Made by a program: the position numbers and the translations under genes. A DNA stretch of 64,000 nt from NCBI GenBank assembly GCA_030684815.1, contig JAUXXQ010000233.1, positions 30,890-94,889 of the forward strand. Reading direction: 5' to 3'. Positions 49,140 to 58,327 of the stretch are shown in pieces. A model generated the notes under the pieces. That model had not been told where the DNA came from and made no database searches. It saw nothing but the letters and a program-made list of their open reading frames with translations. The DNA comes from Methylobacter sp. GTDB lineage: Bacteria; Pseudomonadota; Gammaproteobacteria; Methylococcales; Methylomonadaceae. Position 1 is the first letter of the stretch; each line of letters starts with the position of its first letter.

Positions 49140-50147
49140 ATGATGGCATCGCATTTACAATCCTCCGCCCCCGCCCCCATTGATTTTGATTCAATTAAAA
49201 AATTGACTGCCACCGAGGCAAAAGCCGTCGACCAGCTGATTGTCAACGAGTTAAGTTCCGACGTTATCCTGATCAACCAGATGGGGCATTACATTGTCGG
49301 TAGCGGCGGTAAACGCTTGCGTCCGATGCTGCTGCTGCTGGCGGCGAAGGCGCTTGGCACCATCAGCAACAATCATTTGCTGATGGCGGCGGTCATTGAA
49401 TTTATCCACACTGCGACATTGCTGCATGACGATGTGGTTGACGATTCCGACCTCCGGCGCGGCAAAGAGTCCGCCAATGCCGTTTGGGGCAACGCGGCCA
49501 GCGTCCTGGTCGGCGACTACCTGTATTCCAGCGCATTTGAAATGATGGTGCGCACCGGCAACATGCGGGTCATGGAAATCCTGTCGAAAACCACCACCGC
49601 CATTGCCGAAGGCGAGGTACTGCAGCTGTTAAACTGCAACAACCCCGAGACCACCGAGCAAAAATATCTCGAAGTGATTGCCCGGAAGACCGCCATCTTA
49701 TTCAGCGCCGCAACCAAATTGGCCGCCGTCATTGCCGGTGCGCCCACCGAAACCGAACAAGGTTTAGCGTTATACGGCCAACATCTGGGCATTGCCTTTC
49801 AATTGATTGACGACGCACTCGATTACAAGGCCAGCCAGGACGAACTGGGCAAAAATCTCGGCGACGACTTGGCCGAAGGCAAGCCGACCTTGCCGCTGAT
49901 TTACGCGATACAAAACAGCAACGAAAGTGAAGGTAAAATTATCATTGATGCGATCAAAAATGGCGACCGCGACGCCTTCAACGATGTTTACGCCATCGTC
50001 CAACGCACCAAAGCCATTGATTACACAGAACAACGTGCCGATGAAGAAGCGCAAAAAGCAATCAGCGCATTAACTGTCTTGCCAGAGTCTGAATACAAAC
50101 AAGCCTTGATTTTATTGGCAAATTTTTCCGTCCAACGTAATTATTGA
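49140..50147 (+). CDS. ispB: Polyprenyl (octaprenyl-type) diphosphate synthase
   Basis: A 335-residue trans-prenyltransferase making the quinone side chain. First aspartate-rich motif LLHDDVVDDSDLRRG, second QLIDDALDYKASQDELGKNL; GGKRLRPML at the IPP site. Chain length is inferred from similarity to IspB and from divergence from rplU, the standard gammaproteobacterial location. A TATAAT at 49084-49089 may be its -10 box. Confidence 0.93.
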   Translation: MMASHLQSSAPAPIDFDSIKKLTATEAKAVDQLIVNELSSDVILINQMGHYIVGSGGKRLRPMLLLLAAKALGTISNNHLLMAAVIEFIHTATLLHDDVVDDSDLRRGKESANAVWGNAASVLVGDYLYSSAFEMMVRTGNMRVMEILSKTTTAIAEGEVLQLLNCNNPETTEQKYLEVIARKTAILFSAATKLAAVIAGAPTETEQGLALYGQHLGIAFQLIDDALDYKASQDELGKNLGDDLAEGKPTLPLIYAIQNSNESEGKIIIDAIKNGDRDAFNDVYAIVQRTKAIDYTEQRADEEAQKAISALTVLPESEYKQALILLANFSVQRNY

Positions 50148-50148
50148 G

Positions 50149-50556
50149 CTAACCCTTAAGCAACGCATTATAAGTATGGGCTTTTTCCAGCAACAGGTTG
50201 TATTTGCGCTCAACCTTGTCCATCATCTCGGCTAAAAACTGCGTCACCTCACTGTTTTCAATGCCGTCGGCGGCCGCCAGCCAATCCTCCTCCAGCTCGC
50301 TGATCACATCGGTATCGACAATTTCGTCAAGCAGCGCGGCGGCCTCCGACTCGCTAACCGCCTTAACCAACTTATTAGCAACCAAGTTTTGCCGCAATAA
50401 CTGCTGCACTGCCGCGACGGCTTGCGCGATTTCCTGGACTGTTTCATGGGCCGATTTAAGTAAGGCCAAATCTTCGGTAAGCAGCAAAAACTCATTTACC
50501 GCATCTTTAAGTTCATGTAAACAGCGCTGATGTTTAGCCTTAATTGTTTGCCGCAT
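50149..50556 (-). CDS. Helical hypothetical protein
   Basis: A 135-residue, nearly all-helical, acidic protein (LKDAVNEFLLLTEDLALLKS, AVQQLLRQNLVANKL, SELEEDWLAAADGIE). No cysteines apart from one near the N-terminus, no membrane segment and no known motif. It converges with ispB, only 1 base apart. Probably a real conserved lineage protein given continuous codon use; function unknown. Confidence 0.55.
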   Translation of the reverse strand: MRQTIKAKHQRCLHELKDAVNEFLLLTEDLALLKSAHETVQEIAQAVAAVQQLLRQNLVANKLVKAVSESEAAALLDEIVDTDVISELEEDWLAAADGIENSEVTQFLAEMMDKVERKYNLLLEKAHTYNALLKG

Positions 50557-50718
50557 AACCCCATCCCATTAATTAAAAATGTGCTGATTATAAGCCAGAT
50601 TACAGATTGTCGGCTGTTTTGGTTTCAGGAAATCAGTCTGGCTTAAAAGCAAATGCTTATCTGTGAATGGCGTAGCGTTCAGGTATACTGTGCGGCTTTT
50701 CAATTTAGCGGAACAACT

Positions 50719-51441
50719 ATGAGACCTAGCGGACGTAACCCGGATCAACTAAGAGACATTAAATTTACCTGCGGTTTTACCAAACATGCGGAAGGCTCTG
50801 TGCTGGTTGAATTCGGCGATACCCGGGTGCTGTGTACCGCCAGTGTCGACCGCAGCGTGCCCCGATTTCTAAAAGGCAAAGGCGAGGGCTGGCTTACCGC
50901 CGAATACGGCATGTTGCCGCGTTCGACCCACAGCCGGATGGGGCGCGAAGCCAGTAACGGCAAGCAGGGCGGGCGCACGCTGGAAATTCAGCGCCTGATT
51001 GGCCGCTCTTTACGTGCGGCGATTGATTTAAAGGCGCTGGGCGAACACACCATTATGATTGATTGCGATGTATTGCAGGCCGATGGCGGAACGCGCACCG
51101 CGTCGATTACCGGCGGTTTTGTCGCGCTGTCGCTGGCGGTGCAAAGTATGCTCAAACGCAAGCAAATCAAGACCAATCCGCTGCACGGGCAGATTGCCTC
51201 GGTTTCGGTGGGCATTTATAACGGCGTGCCGGTGCTGGATTTGGATTATGCCGAGGACAGCAATGCGGAAACCGATATGAATGTGGTGATGAACGATGCC
51301 GCCGCGTTTATCGAAGTGCAGGGCACGGCTGAAGGTCATGCGTTCAGGAAAGAAGAATTGGACGCGATGCTGGAATTGGCAGGCGTCGGCATAAAAGAAT
51401 TGCTGGAAAAACAGCGTTTCGCGATAGAAAACCACCCATGA
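50719..51441 (+). CDS. rph: Ribonuclease PH
   Basis: A 240-residue phosphorolytic exoribonuclease that trims tRNA 3' ends. Signature segments: [40 protein letters not shown], and [20 protein letters not shown]. The ATG at 50719 gives the family's usual N-terminus; the frame extends upstream to 50653 without support. It overlaps rdgB by 4 bases (ATGA), the conserved rph-rdgB pair. Confidence 0.97.
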   Translation: MRPSGRNPDQLRDIKFTCGFTKHAEGSVLVEFGDTRVLCTASVDRSVPRFLKGKGEGWLTAEYGMLPRSTHSRMGREASNGKQGGRTLEIQRLIGRSLRAAIDLKALGEHTIMIDCDVLQADGGTRTASITGGFVALSLAVQSMLKRKQIKTNPLHGQIASVSVGIYNGVPVLDLDYAEDSNAETDMNVVMNDAAAFIEVQGTAEGHAFRKEELDAMLELAGVGIKELLEKQRFAIENHP

Positions 51442-52049
51442 GTTTTGCAGCTTTAAATAAAATCGTCCTGGCCAGCAGCAATCCCGGCAAAATCAGGGAA
51501 ATTCAGGCGCTGCTGGCGGCTCATCCCATCGTTGCGCAGTCTGAATTTAATGTGCTTGACGCCGAAGAAACCGGTTCTACGTTTGTCGAAAATGCGATTC
51601 TAAAAGCGAGGAATGCGGCCTTGCATTGCCGGTTACCGGCGATAGCCGATGATTCAGGCTTGGTGGTCGATGCGTTGAACGGCGCGCCCGGCGTGATTTC
51701 CGCGCGCTATGCAGGCATTGGCGCCAGCGACCGGGACAATGTCGACAAGCTGTTGCGCGAACTCGATGGCGTCCCCGATGCACAGCGCACGGCGCGCTTT
51801 ATTTGTGTCGTGGTGTTTATGACAGATGCGCAGGATCCCTGCCCGGTCATTGCCCAAGGCGTTTGGGAAGGGCGGATTTTGGATCATACCGTCGGCGAAA
51901 ATGGTTTTGGTTATGACCCGGTATTTTGGCTGCCCAGCCATGATTGCACCTCGGCACAATTACCGGCGGAGGTTAAAAACGCATTGAGCCATCGAGGGCA
52001 GGCGTTAAAAACGCTAACAGCCTTAATAGCAGCCAAAGAATCTGCCTGA
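51438..52049 (+). CDS. rdgB: XTP/dITP pyrophosphatase
   Basis: A 203-residue Ham1-type house-cleaning nucleotidase. Motifs: [56 protein letters not shown], and [19 protein letters not shown]. It removes deaminated purine nucleotides before they enter DNA or RNA. Coupled to rph. Confidence 0.96.
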   Translation: MSFAALNKIVLASSNPGKIREIQALLAAHPIVAQSEFNVLDAEETGSTFVENAILKARNAALHCRLPAIADDSGLVVDALNGAPGVISARYAGIGASDRDNVDKLLRELDGVPDAQRTARFICVVVFMTDAQDPCPVIAQGVWEGRILDHTVGENGFGYDPVFWLPSHDCTSAQLPAEVKNALSHRGQALKTLTALIAAKESA

Positions 52050-52133
52050 TGGAAAAAAATAAATAGAATACGGATGCCAACAGTAGGCGCTTTAGGCGGC
52101 ACGGGTTAAAAGCACAGCCTATTTTAAAACCTC

Positions 52134-52166
52134 CCGTGTAAATCCGTCCTATCTGTTTGATCCGTG
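52134..52166. repeat. Short repeat, CGGATTTACACGG family, copy 3 (inverted)
   Basis: CCGTGTAAATCCGTCCTATC then TGTTTGATCCGTG is the complement of the units at 27534-27564 and 30682-30714. It lies between rdgB and the kinase gene. Confidence 0.65.
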
Positions 52167-52234
52167 TTCTATTAATAGTCGCTGGGGCGTGACTTTTTTC
52201 GAGCCTTTCCCGGACAAAATGATTTTCTAAGTTG

Positions 52235-53284
52235 ATGAACACATTACTCCCCATCGCCCAGCAATTTGCCAGCGGCGTTAGCGCGATAACGCCACTCGGC
52301 AACGGCTTGATTAATGACACTTATCGGGTGACAACAGCCTCGGCGCCATTTGTGCTGCAACGCATCAACCCTGCGGTTTTTCCCGCTCCTGAGCAGATCA
52401 TGGCCAATCTGGCAACGCTGAACCGGCATGTTGCACAAAAAAATGCGGCCTCGGTCAGGCTGCAAATCCCGGAACTATTAAAGACGCTCGATAACAACCT
52501 GCTTTATCAGCATGAAAACGGCGACTGCTGGCGCGCGTTAAGTTTTATTGCCGATAGCGAAAGCATTGAAACCATTGGCACTATCGGCGACGCGGAACAG
52601 GTCGGCTCTGCGCTGGGGCGCTTCCATCGTCTAATCAGCGACCTTAATCCCGCCCTGTTGCATGACACCCTGCCCGGTTTTCATATCACGCCGGACTATT
52701 TGCATCAGTATCATCAACTTGAGCGGCAAGCGGTCAACGCCGACGAGCGTTATTGCACTGATTTTATCGCCCGCTTCGAGTTTATCGCCGATGACCTGGA
52801 GACAGCGAAACAGCAGGGTTTATTGTCTTTACGGGTGATCCACGGCGACCCCAAATTAAACAACTTCCTGTTTGAACAACGCAGCCGGAAAATCATCAGC
52901 CTGATCGACCTGGACACCGTCAAACCGGGTTTGGTGCATTACGATATTGGCGATTGTTTACGCTCTTGCTGCTACCGCCATGACCCGGTGACATTCGATC
53001 TAGCTATTTGCAGCGCCCTGTTGACCCGCTACCTAAACGAAGCGAAGGCGTTTTTTACCGAACACGATTACCACGCTTTATATCCCGCCATCCGCTTGCT
53101 ACCTTTTGAATTGGGCCTTCGTTTTTATAGCGATTATTTGCAAGGCAACCGCTATTTCAAGGTTACCGAACCCCGGCAAAACCTACGCCGTGCCGCCAAC
53201 CAATTCCGTTTATGTGCAAGCATCATGGCGCAGGAGCAGGCGCTTAAAGATTTGATTTCGCGCTTACAAAAGCACCGGATTTGA
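52235..53284 (+). CDS. Phosphotransferase (aminoglycoside phosphotransferase-like kinase)
   Basis: A 349-residue protein of the APH/choline-kinase fold. The catalytic loop VIHGDPKLNNFLFE and the metal aspartate in LIDLDTVKPG are intact; GNGLINDTYRV and PFVLQRIN form the N-lobe. Relatives phosphorylate sugars such as N-acetylhexosamine; the substrate cannot be read from sequence. The ATG at 52235 follows a TTG by one codon; no strong ribosome site is seen. Confidence 0.8.
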   Translation: MNTLLPIAQQFASGVSAITPLGNGLINDTYRVTTASAPFVLQRINPAVFPAPEQIMANLATLNRHVAQKNAASVRLQIPELLKTLDNNLLYQHENGDCWRALSFIADSESIETIGTIGDAEQVGSALGRFHRLISDLNPALLHDTLPGFHITPDYLHQYHQLERQAVNADERYCTDFIARFEFIADDLETAKQQGLLSLRVIHGDPKLNNFLFEQRSRKIISLIDLDTVKPGLVHYDIGDCLRSCCYRHDPVTFDLAICSALLTRYLNEAKAFFTEHDYHALYPAIRLLPFELGLRFYSDYLQGNRYFKVTEPRQNLRRAANQFRLCASIMAQEQALKDLISRLQKHRI

Positions 53285-53510
53285 AAAAAAACGTAACGGC
53301 CCATCTCTTTATTTTTCGCCCGGCCAATTCCAACCCAGGCCTTGCGCTACCGCCATAAGTTACGCAATTTTACTGATTGCCAGAACCACCCGACTCGTCT
53401 ACACTCAAACGCTCGGTTTTTTTATCCTGCCGCCTGAGCCTAGACTAGAATACTGACTACACGATAATAAAAATAATGCCCCGTTCTCACGCTTGATCAG
53501 GAGGTTTACC

Positions 53511-54659
53511 ATGCGCCATGCCTTATTGCTAACACTGATGTTAACTGTGCCGCCGGCCTATACACTGGCCGACGATGCGCCCACTACGACGACCGATGAC
53601 AACAATCTGTTAGGTTTGCCGCCAGTGCCGATACCGGCGAACAACCCGCAAACGCCAGCCAAAATTGCCTTGGGCGATAAGCTGTTTCACGATAAACGCT
53701 TTTCTGTTGACGGCACGGTCAGTTGCGCAAACTGTCACGATGAAAAAAAAGCCTTTACCGACGCCCTGCCGGTTTCGGTTGGGCATAACGGTTTGACCGG
53801 AACACGCAATGCGCCAACCGTGCTTAACGCCGCTTTCAACCCGTCGCAATTTTGGGACGGGCGCGAACCGGATCTTGAAGGCCAAGCCAAGCAGCCATTG
53901 GTTAATCCGGTTGAACACGGCCTGTCCGACCATCAACAAGTCCTCGAAATTATCCGTACCGACCCCGATTATCTGGCCACTTTCCAAAACGTCTTTAATG
54001 TCAGTGCTAAAAGCCTGACCATCGACCATGTCGCCCAAGCCATTGCCAGTTTTGAGCGCACCTTGGTTGCCGGTAATTCGCCGTTCGACCGTTATATTTT
54101 CAACCGCCAAAAAGACGCGCTAACTGCCGCTCAAGTGCGCGGCTTCGAGCTGTTCATCGGCCAAGGCCGCTGCGTTTCCTGCCACACCATCGAGCAAGAT
54201 CACGCGCTGTTTACCGATGGCCGCTTTCACAACATCGGTGTCGGCATCAATCAAATCCAGCAAGACGTGCCACGCTTGGCGCATGCTTTTTTGGAAGCCA
54301 AAAACAAAGGCGGCGATGTCGATGTGATGGTGTTGACCGATAAAAAGTCGTCGGAATTGGGACGTTTTGCAGTGACCGATGAGCTGGGCCAAATCGGCGC
54401 ATTCAAAACGCCGACTTTACGCAATGTCGAGCTGACCGCACCTTATATGCACGACGGCAGCCTGCTTACGCTGAAAGAGGTGATGGTTCATTACAACAAT
54501 GGCGGCGCAGCCAAAGCGGATGAGCCGGTCAACGCTTTTTTGAGCGGCGGCATCCGTCCTCTGGGTCTGAACGATGCGCAACTGGATGATTTGGTGGCTT
54601 TTATGAGCGCGCTGACGAGTTCGAAATTGACTGCAAAACCTGCCCAAGCGGCTCACTGA
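53511..54659 (+). CDS. Dihaem cytochrome c peroxidase/MauG family protein
   Basis: A 382-residue periplasmic protein with a signal peptide (cleaved near 20, TLADD). Two c-type haem motifs, SCANCH (C72, C75, H76) and CVSCH (C221, C224, H225), match the CcpA/MauG layout. Internal motifs TGTRNAPTVLNAAFNPSQFW and GAFKTPTLRNVELTAPYMHD are family-typical. The product either reduces hydrogen peroxide or oxidises a protein partner. The start has AGGAGG 8 bases upstream. First gene of a three-gene periplasmic operon. Confidence 0.92.
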   Translation: MRHALLLTLMLTVPPAYTLADDAPTTTTDDNNLLGLPPVPIPANNPQTPAKIALGDKLFHDKRFSVDGTVSCANCHDEKKAFTDALPVSVGHNGLTGTRNAPTVLNAAFNPSQFWDGREPDLEGQAKQPLVNPVEHGLSDHQQVLEIIRTDPDYLATFQNVFNVSAKSLTIDHVAQAIASFERTLVAGNSPFDRYIFNRQKDALTAAQVRGFELFIGQGRCVSCHTIEQDHALFTDGRFHNIGVGINQIQQDVPRLAHAFLEAKNKGGDVDVMVLTDKKSSELGRFAVTDELGQIGAFKTPTLRNVELTAPYMHDGSLLTLKEVMVHYNNGGAAKADEPVNAFLSGGIRPLGLNDAQLDDLVAFMSALTSSKLTAKPAQAAH

Positions 54660-54673
54660 AAGAGGAATTCGCC

Positions 54674-55750
54674 ATGAACAGCATCAATAACAGCCGCCGT
54701 AATTTCATTAAAAACACCGGTGCTTTAGCCCTCGGCGCAACCTTGCCCATCAGTTTGGTTGAACTGGCCTTTGCCGACAGCAGCGAAAATTTCACCTTTG
54801 CCTATATTTCCGATGCCCACATCCAACATATTAAAGATAACCGTTTCGTCAGGAACTGGGATCGCGGCCTGATCCGCGCCGTTGCCGAAACTAACCTGTT
54901 GACACCCAAACCCGATTTTGTCATGTTCGGCGGCGATCTGGCGCAACTGGGCAGCAAGCCCGAACTGGATCATGGCGCGGAAATCCTGTCGGCGCTGCAT
55001 GGCGATGTGCGTTATGTCATGGGCGAACATGATTATTACTTGGACTTGGGCGAATACTGGCAAAAATTGTTCGGCCCGCAATACTACAGTTTCGACCATA
55101 AAGGCGTGCATTTCGTGGTGCTGAACAGCATCAAGACTTTTGATGATTGGACGTTCAAGCGCTGGCCGACCGCTGAACAGCGGATGCTGGAAATGGCCGG
55201 GCTCGACAACCCGAACGGTTCGCCGTTCATGGTCGGCGACGAGCAACGGCTGTGGCTGAAAAAGGACTTGGACAAGATTAAAAAAGACACGCCGGTGGTG
55301 GTGTTTTCGCATTCGCCGTTGCAGAAAATCTATAAAGGCTGGAATTTCTGGACTGAAGACGCCGAGCAGGTTCAGGCGCTATTAAAGCCGTTCAACAAAG
55401 TGTCGGTCATTTACGGCCATGTCCACCAGATCCAATACAACCAAATCGGCAACATCAGCTTCAATTCAGTGATGGCAACCGCCTGGCCGTGGCCTTATCC
55501 GCAATCTTATGCGCAAGCCGAGCAATATCTGCCAAAACTAACCGTGCCGATGAACCGCGCCGATCCGTTTTTTGAACGCGACGCCACCGGCTGGCAGTTT
55601 ATCAACATCGCCAATGGTAACGCCGACCTGAACTTTACCTTGTATGACAACAGCAGCCGCATTGTCCGCTACAACAAAAAACTGAAACGTCCCGAAGATG
55701 CCGTATATCAGGACGAAAAAGCGCGGATTATCCCGCAAACACACTATTAG
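54674..55750 (+). CDS. Tat-exported metallophosphoesterase
   Basis: A 358-residue protein with a twin-arginine signal (NSRRNFIKNTGALALG). The calcineurin-like metal motifs are YISDAHIQH (D-x-H), FGGDLAQLG (GD), GEHDYY (in place of GNHD, asparagine changed to glutamate), FSHSPLQ and YGHVHQIQY. The GEHD substitution removes the usual bridging-metal asparagine position and is unusual. It lies 14 bases after the peroxidase gene, so its substrate may be periplasmic and linked to that electron chain. Confidence 0.88.
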   Translation: MNSINNSRRNFIKNTGALALGATLPISLVELAFADSSENFTFAYISDAHIQHIKDNRFVRNWDRGLIRAVAETNLLTPKPDFVMFGGDLAQLGSKPELDHGAEILSALHGDVRYVMGEHDYYLDLGEYWQKLFGPQYYSFDHKGVHFVVLNSIKTFDDWTFKRWPTAEQRMLEMAGLDNPNGSPFMVGDEQRLWLKKDLDKIKKDTPVVVFSHSPLQKIYKGWNFWTEDAEQVQALLKPFNKVSVIYGHVHQIQYNQIGNISFNSVMATAWPWPYPQSYAQAEQYLPKLTVPMNRADPFFERDATGWQFINIANGNADLNFTLYDNSSRIVRYNKKLKRPEDAVYQDEKARIIPQTHY

Positions 55751-55771
55751 CCGCCGCACAGGAGCGAAATC

Positions 55772-56176
55772 ATGACGACTTATCAACAAACAGCAATGGC
55801 GCTGTGTTTAGCGTTTACGGCCACCGGTTCGGCGTTGGCCGATGAATTCAGCGCTGCCGAGGTGCAGCGCTGGCAGCAGCAGTTTATGACGGTTGTGGCC
55901 GAAGGCCGGGAATTATGGACTAGCCCTAAATTGGGCAGCAATACTGTCGCTTGCGCCCAGTGCCATCCCAATGCCGCGAATACGCATCCAGAAACTTATC
56001 CGAAATTTCAAAAACAACTCGGCAAAGTCGTGCCGCTGTGGGAAATGATCAACTGGTGCCTTAAAAATCCGCTGGAAGGCCAGCCGTTAGCCGCTGATGA
56101 TCCGAAAATGACCGCATTACAGGCATACATTACTCATGAACGGCGAGGCGTGAAACTGGAACCGGGTAAGCACTGA
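55772..56176 (+). CDS. Monohaem cytochrome c
   Basis: A 134-residue exported protein: signal peptide to about residue 23 (GSALADE), haem motif ACAQCHPNAAN (C61, C64, H65) and a possible distal methionine in LWEMINWC or PKMTAL. The sequence around GRELWTSPKLGSNTVACAQC resembles SoxA/cytochrome c-type electron carriers. It ends a three-gene operon and could donate electrons to the dihaem peroxidase. Confidence 0.85.
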   Translation: MTTYQQTAMALCLAFTATGSALADEFSAAEVQRWQQQFMTVVAEGRELWTSPKLGSNTVACAQCHPNAANTHPETYPKFQKQLGKVVPLWEMINWCLKNPLEGQPLAADDPKMTALQAYITHERRGVKLEPGKH

Positions 56177-56194
56177 AACAGTGCGCGGCACCCG

Positions 56195-56404
56195 TTATTT
56201 TTGCGCTTTTTTCAGCTTTTTAAGGATACTTTGGCCGATAGCGTTGGCAAAGTCGTCAATATTTTCATAATCTTGCTCTTGGGCGAAATTGACGGCTGCC
56301 ATCACCAATTTTTTAGTCGCCGCTATTTCCTCATGCGACCTGCCGCAGCCTTCGCAATGCGTCCCTTCGTAAGTACATTTATCGATACATGGGCTAAATT
56401 TCAT
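56195..56404 (-). CDS. DUF1289-type small cysteine protein
   Basis: A 69-residue protein, MKFSPCIDKCTYEGTHCEGC then GRSHEEIAATKKL. The CxxxC...CxGCxR pattern is typical of DUF1289 (Fe-S or zinc binding suspected). The ATG at 56404 has AGGAAA upstream; the frame upstream to 56506 looks noncoding. It converges with the cytochrome gene. Confidence 0.75.
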   Translation of the reverse strand: MKFSPCIDKCTYEGTHCEGCGRSHEEIAATKKLVMAAVNFAQEQDYENIDDFANAIGQSILKKLKKAQK

Positions 56405-57057
56405 GCTATTTCCTGTCAGTGTTATGCTTGTTATGTGTTTTTGAAACGGCCCGCACGCGGCATCAATCAAAACATGACCGCCTTTTGCGGCCAACGTTTT
56501 TATCATACCAAAAACACCTAACCTTTTATATTTAAGCGCGCCTTATTGTTCTTGGCGATGGTTCTGTTTTGTCGGCTTGCCGGTCACCACGCCTTTAAAT
56601 GCCCATTACTAATGCGTCAAAAAATGCTGACTTATACATAAATCACATGGTATATTTTCGAGTGAAATCAATGGGGATATAGAAAAATAGAGGCAACTTC
56701 CCATAAAATGATTATCACCACGAAGGCCTCCGTGACCTTCGTGGTGAATAAAATACTTTCAATGACTATTCAGTGTTTAGTTAGTTTGAGATGTTGCCTG
56801 CGGGCAACAGGACGTTACAAAATAGACTTCGGGAACGCCATAATATTTTTGCGCCTTTCGTGAATAATTTTTTGTTATAGACTTTCAGATAAATAACTTC
56901 CATGTCATCTACATAACATGGATTGATTTTAAAGGTCTTTTAGCTGGTGAAGTTGGAAATTTAATATCTGAACGTCTATATAACCTTTTCAGGAAATCAC
57001 CTAATTTAAAACGCATGCCGACTTTAATCATCACCTTGCTATAGAGAGACACTAAAA
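56405..57057. other. 653-base AT-rich spacer
   Basis: It holds the CCACGAA-family palindrome (56716-56746) and the leader of the gene at 57058. No reliable ORF is seen. The right part (56850-57050) is AT-rich with several TATA-like stretches and probably carries the promoter of the surface-glycan operon, but I cannot choose one. Confidence 0.4.
56716..56746. repeat. CCACGAA-family palindrome
   Basis: CACCACGAAGG and CCTTCGTGGTG form perfect 11-bp arms around CCTCCGTGA. Same stem core as 38519-38558, 40243-40289 and 43878-43904. No T-run follows closely, so it looks like a repeat more than a terminator. Confidence 0.7.
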
Positions 57058-57705
57058 ATGAAGAAAAAACGTTTTTCATCCTATTTGATGACTGGAAAAG
57101 TCGCGTCCATGCCTTTTATAAACAGTGGCTTTGCTGATGTTGTACCGTCTTACACCGATGTTTTAAGCGCAAACGCATCCATTATTGAAATGCCGGCCAC
57201 CGGTGTGCGGTTATACAAAGTAAGCGAAGATGTTAATACGTATGGAGGATATGACGCCGCGCTATGCTCTACAGCGATACCAACGACAATGAATATTGTC
57301 GTCACCGGCGCCAAGCCTGGTAATATCGTCTATTTGGTAGCTAGCTCGAACAAGGATGACGGCACCTTCCAAGCCCTCAGCCCTAAAATACGGATTGGCT
57401 CGGAAAACTTTACCATCGTCAGTTCATTCAGCTTGGGCAATATTACGCATGGGGAAGAAGCGGGCAGTTTTGCTGAATCAATCTCCCCTACATCCATACC
57501 TGTTGACATTAGTAAATTGCAACAAAAAAACTTGTTTAATAACGGCAAGTTTTATTTGCAAGCTGTGATTTTGTCCACATGGGATGAGGCCTCTATGTGG
57601 CAGACTGCGCGGTTTTCAGAGCTGGATGAAGTTGTGGTCACCATGGCAGGCTGCCCCAGCAATTCGACCTATGGCGGTTCAGCTTATGGCGGTTCCCCTT
57701 ATTGA
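57058..57705 (+). CDS. Hypothetical protein with Tyr-Gly-Gly-Ser tail
   Basis: A 215-residue protein of unknown family. The N-terminus MKKKRFSSYLMTGKVASMPF then INSGFADVV could be a weak export signal. The middle is beta-rich with two cysteines (AALCST and MAGCPS). It ends in STYGGSAYGGSPY, encoded by two 15-base repeats (tatggcggttc units). Its last 35 bases overlap the start of the acetyltransferase gene in another frame. A secreted or phasin-like surface protein is possible; not assigned. Confidence 0.65.
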   Translation: MKKKRFSSYLMTGKVASMPFINSGFADVVPSYTDVLSANASIIEMPATGVRLYKVSEDVNTYGGYDAALCSTAIPTTMNIVVTGAKPGNIVYLVASSNKDDGTFQALSPKIRIGSENFTIVSSFSLGNITHGEEAGSFAESISPTSIPVDISKLQQKNLFNNGKFYLQAVILSTWDEASMWQTARFSELDEVVVTMAGCPSNSTYGGSAYGGSPY

Positions 57706-58327
57706 GGCGCTTGTCATTAACGTTCTGCCGGGTACTTTGCCCGGCAATATCTATACTGGCAGCAGCATCACCATCCGGCATGTCCGACCCGCCGATATGG
57801 CCATCTTGCATGGTTGGCTAAAATCACTTGAATTTTCGTTTTATCGTCCCTGTTTGGGCGAAACCTGTCCTGGCATCACGGATTTGGTTGAACGTATGTC
57901 CACTGTAGGCCAACTAAGCCCGTCTTTGGAAATTGAAGTGTTGGTAGAACACCGTCCAACGCAAACGCCTATAGGTATCATGTCATTGTCCGGCATCGAC
58001 CATTTCAACCGCAAAGCTGAATTCTCTATTGGTTTTGTGCGCGGCCTGGGTACCCGTTGCACCATGGAAGCGCTGCATTTCGGGCTGGAGCAGGCATTTT
58101 CTGTGCTAAACCTGCGTAAATTGGCATTTTATGTGGTTGTCGGCAATAGCCGCGCCCAGAGGTTCATGGCGCATTGGCATATCGCAGAGGAGGGGTTGTT
58201 GCGCGAGGAAGTGCTGCTTAATTCAGGTAAAACATTGGATTTACAACGCTATGCTTTGCTACGCAACGACTGGGAAAACAGTGGCCTGCGTAGACGGCTG
58301 CAACATCTGGTTCCGCTCGTATCATGA
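57671..58327 (+). CDS. GNAT N-acetyltransferase
   Basis: A 218-residue RimJ/RimL-type acetyltransferase. Core signs are ITIRHVRPADMAILHGWLKS, PIGIMSLSGIDHFNRKAEFS, IGFVRGLGTRCTMEALHFGL (acetyl-CoA loop) and VVVGNSRAQRFMAHWHI. Two ATGs, 57671 and 57686, arise from the 15-base repeat that encodes the tail of the upstream protein; the first was taken. Its TGA overlaps the ATG of the next gene (ATGA). It may acetylate an amino sugar exposed by the PIG-L deacetylase domain encoded next. Confidence 0.8.
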   Translation: MAVQLMAVPLIEALVINVLPGTLPGNIYTGSSITIRHVRPADMAILHGWLKSLEFSFYRPCLGETCPGITDLVERMSTVGQLSPSLEIEVLVEHRPTQTPIGIMSLSGIDHFNRKAEFSIGFVRGLGTRCTMEALHFGLEQAFSVLNLRKLAFYVVVGNSRAQRFMAHWHIAEEGLLREEVLLNSGKTLDLQRYALLRNDWENSGLRRRLQHLVPLVS

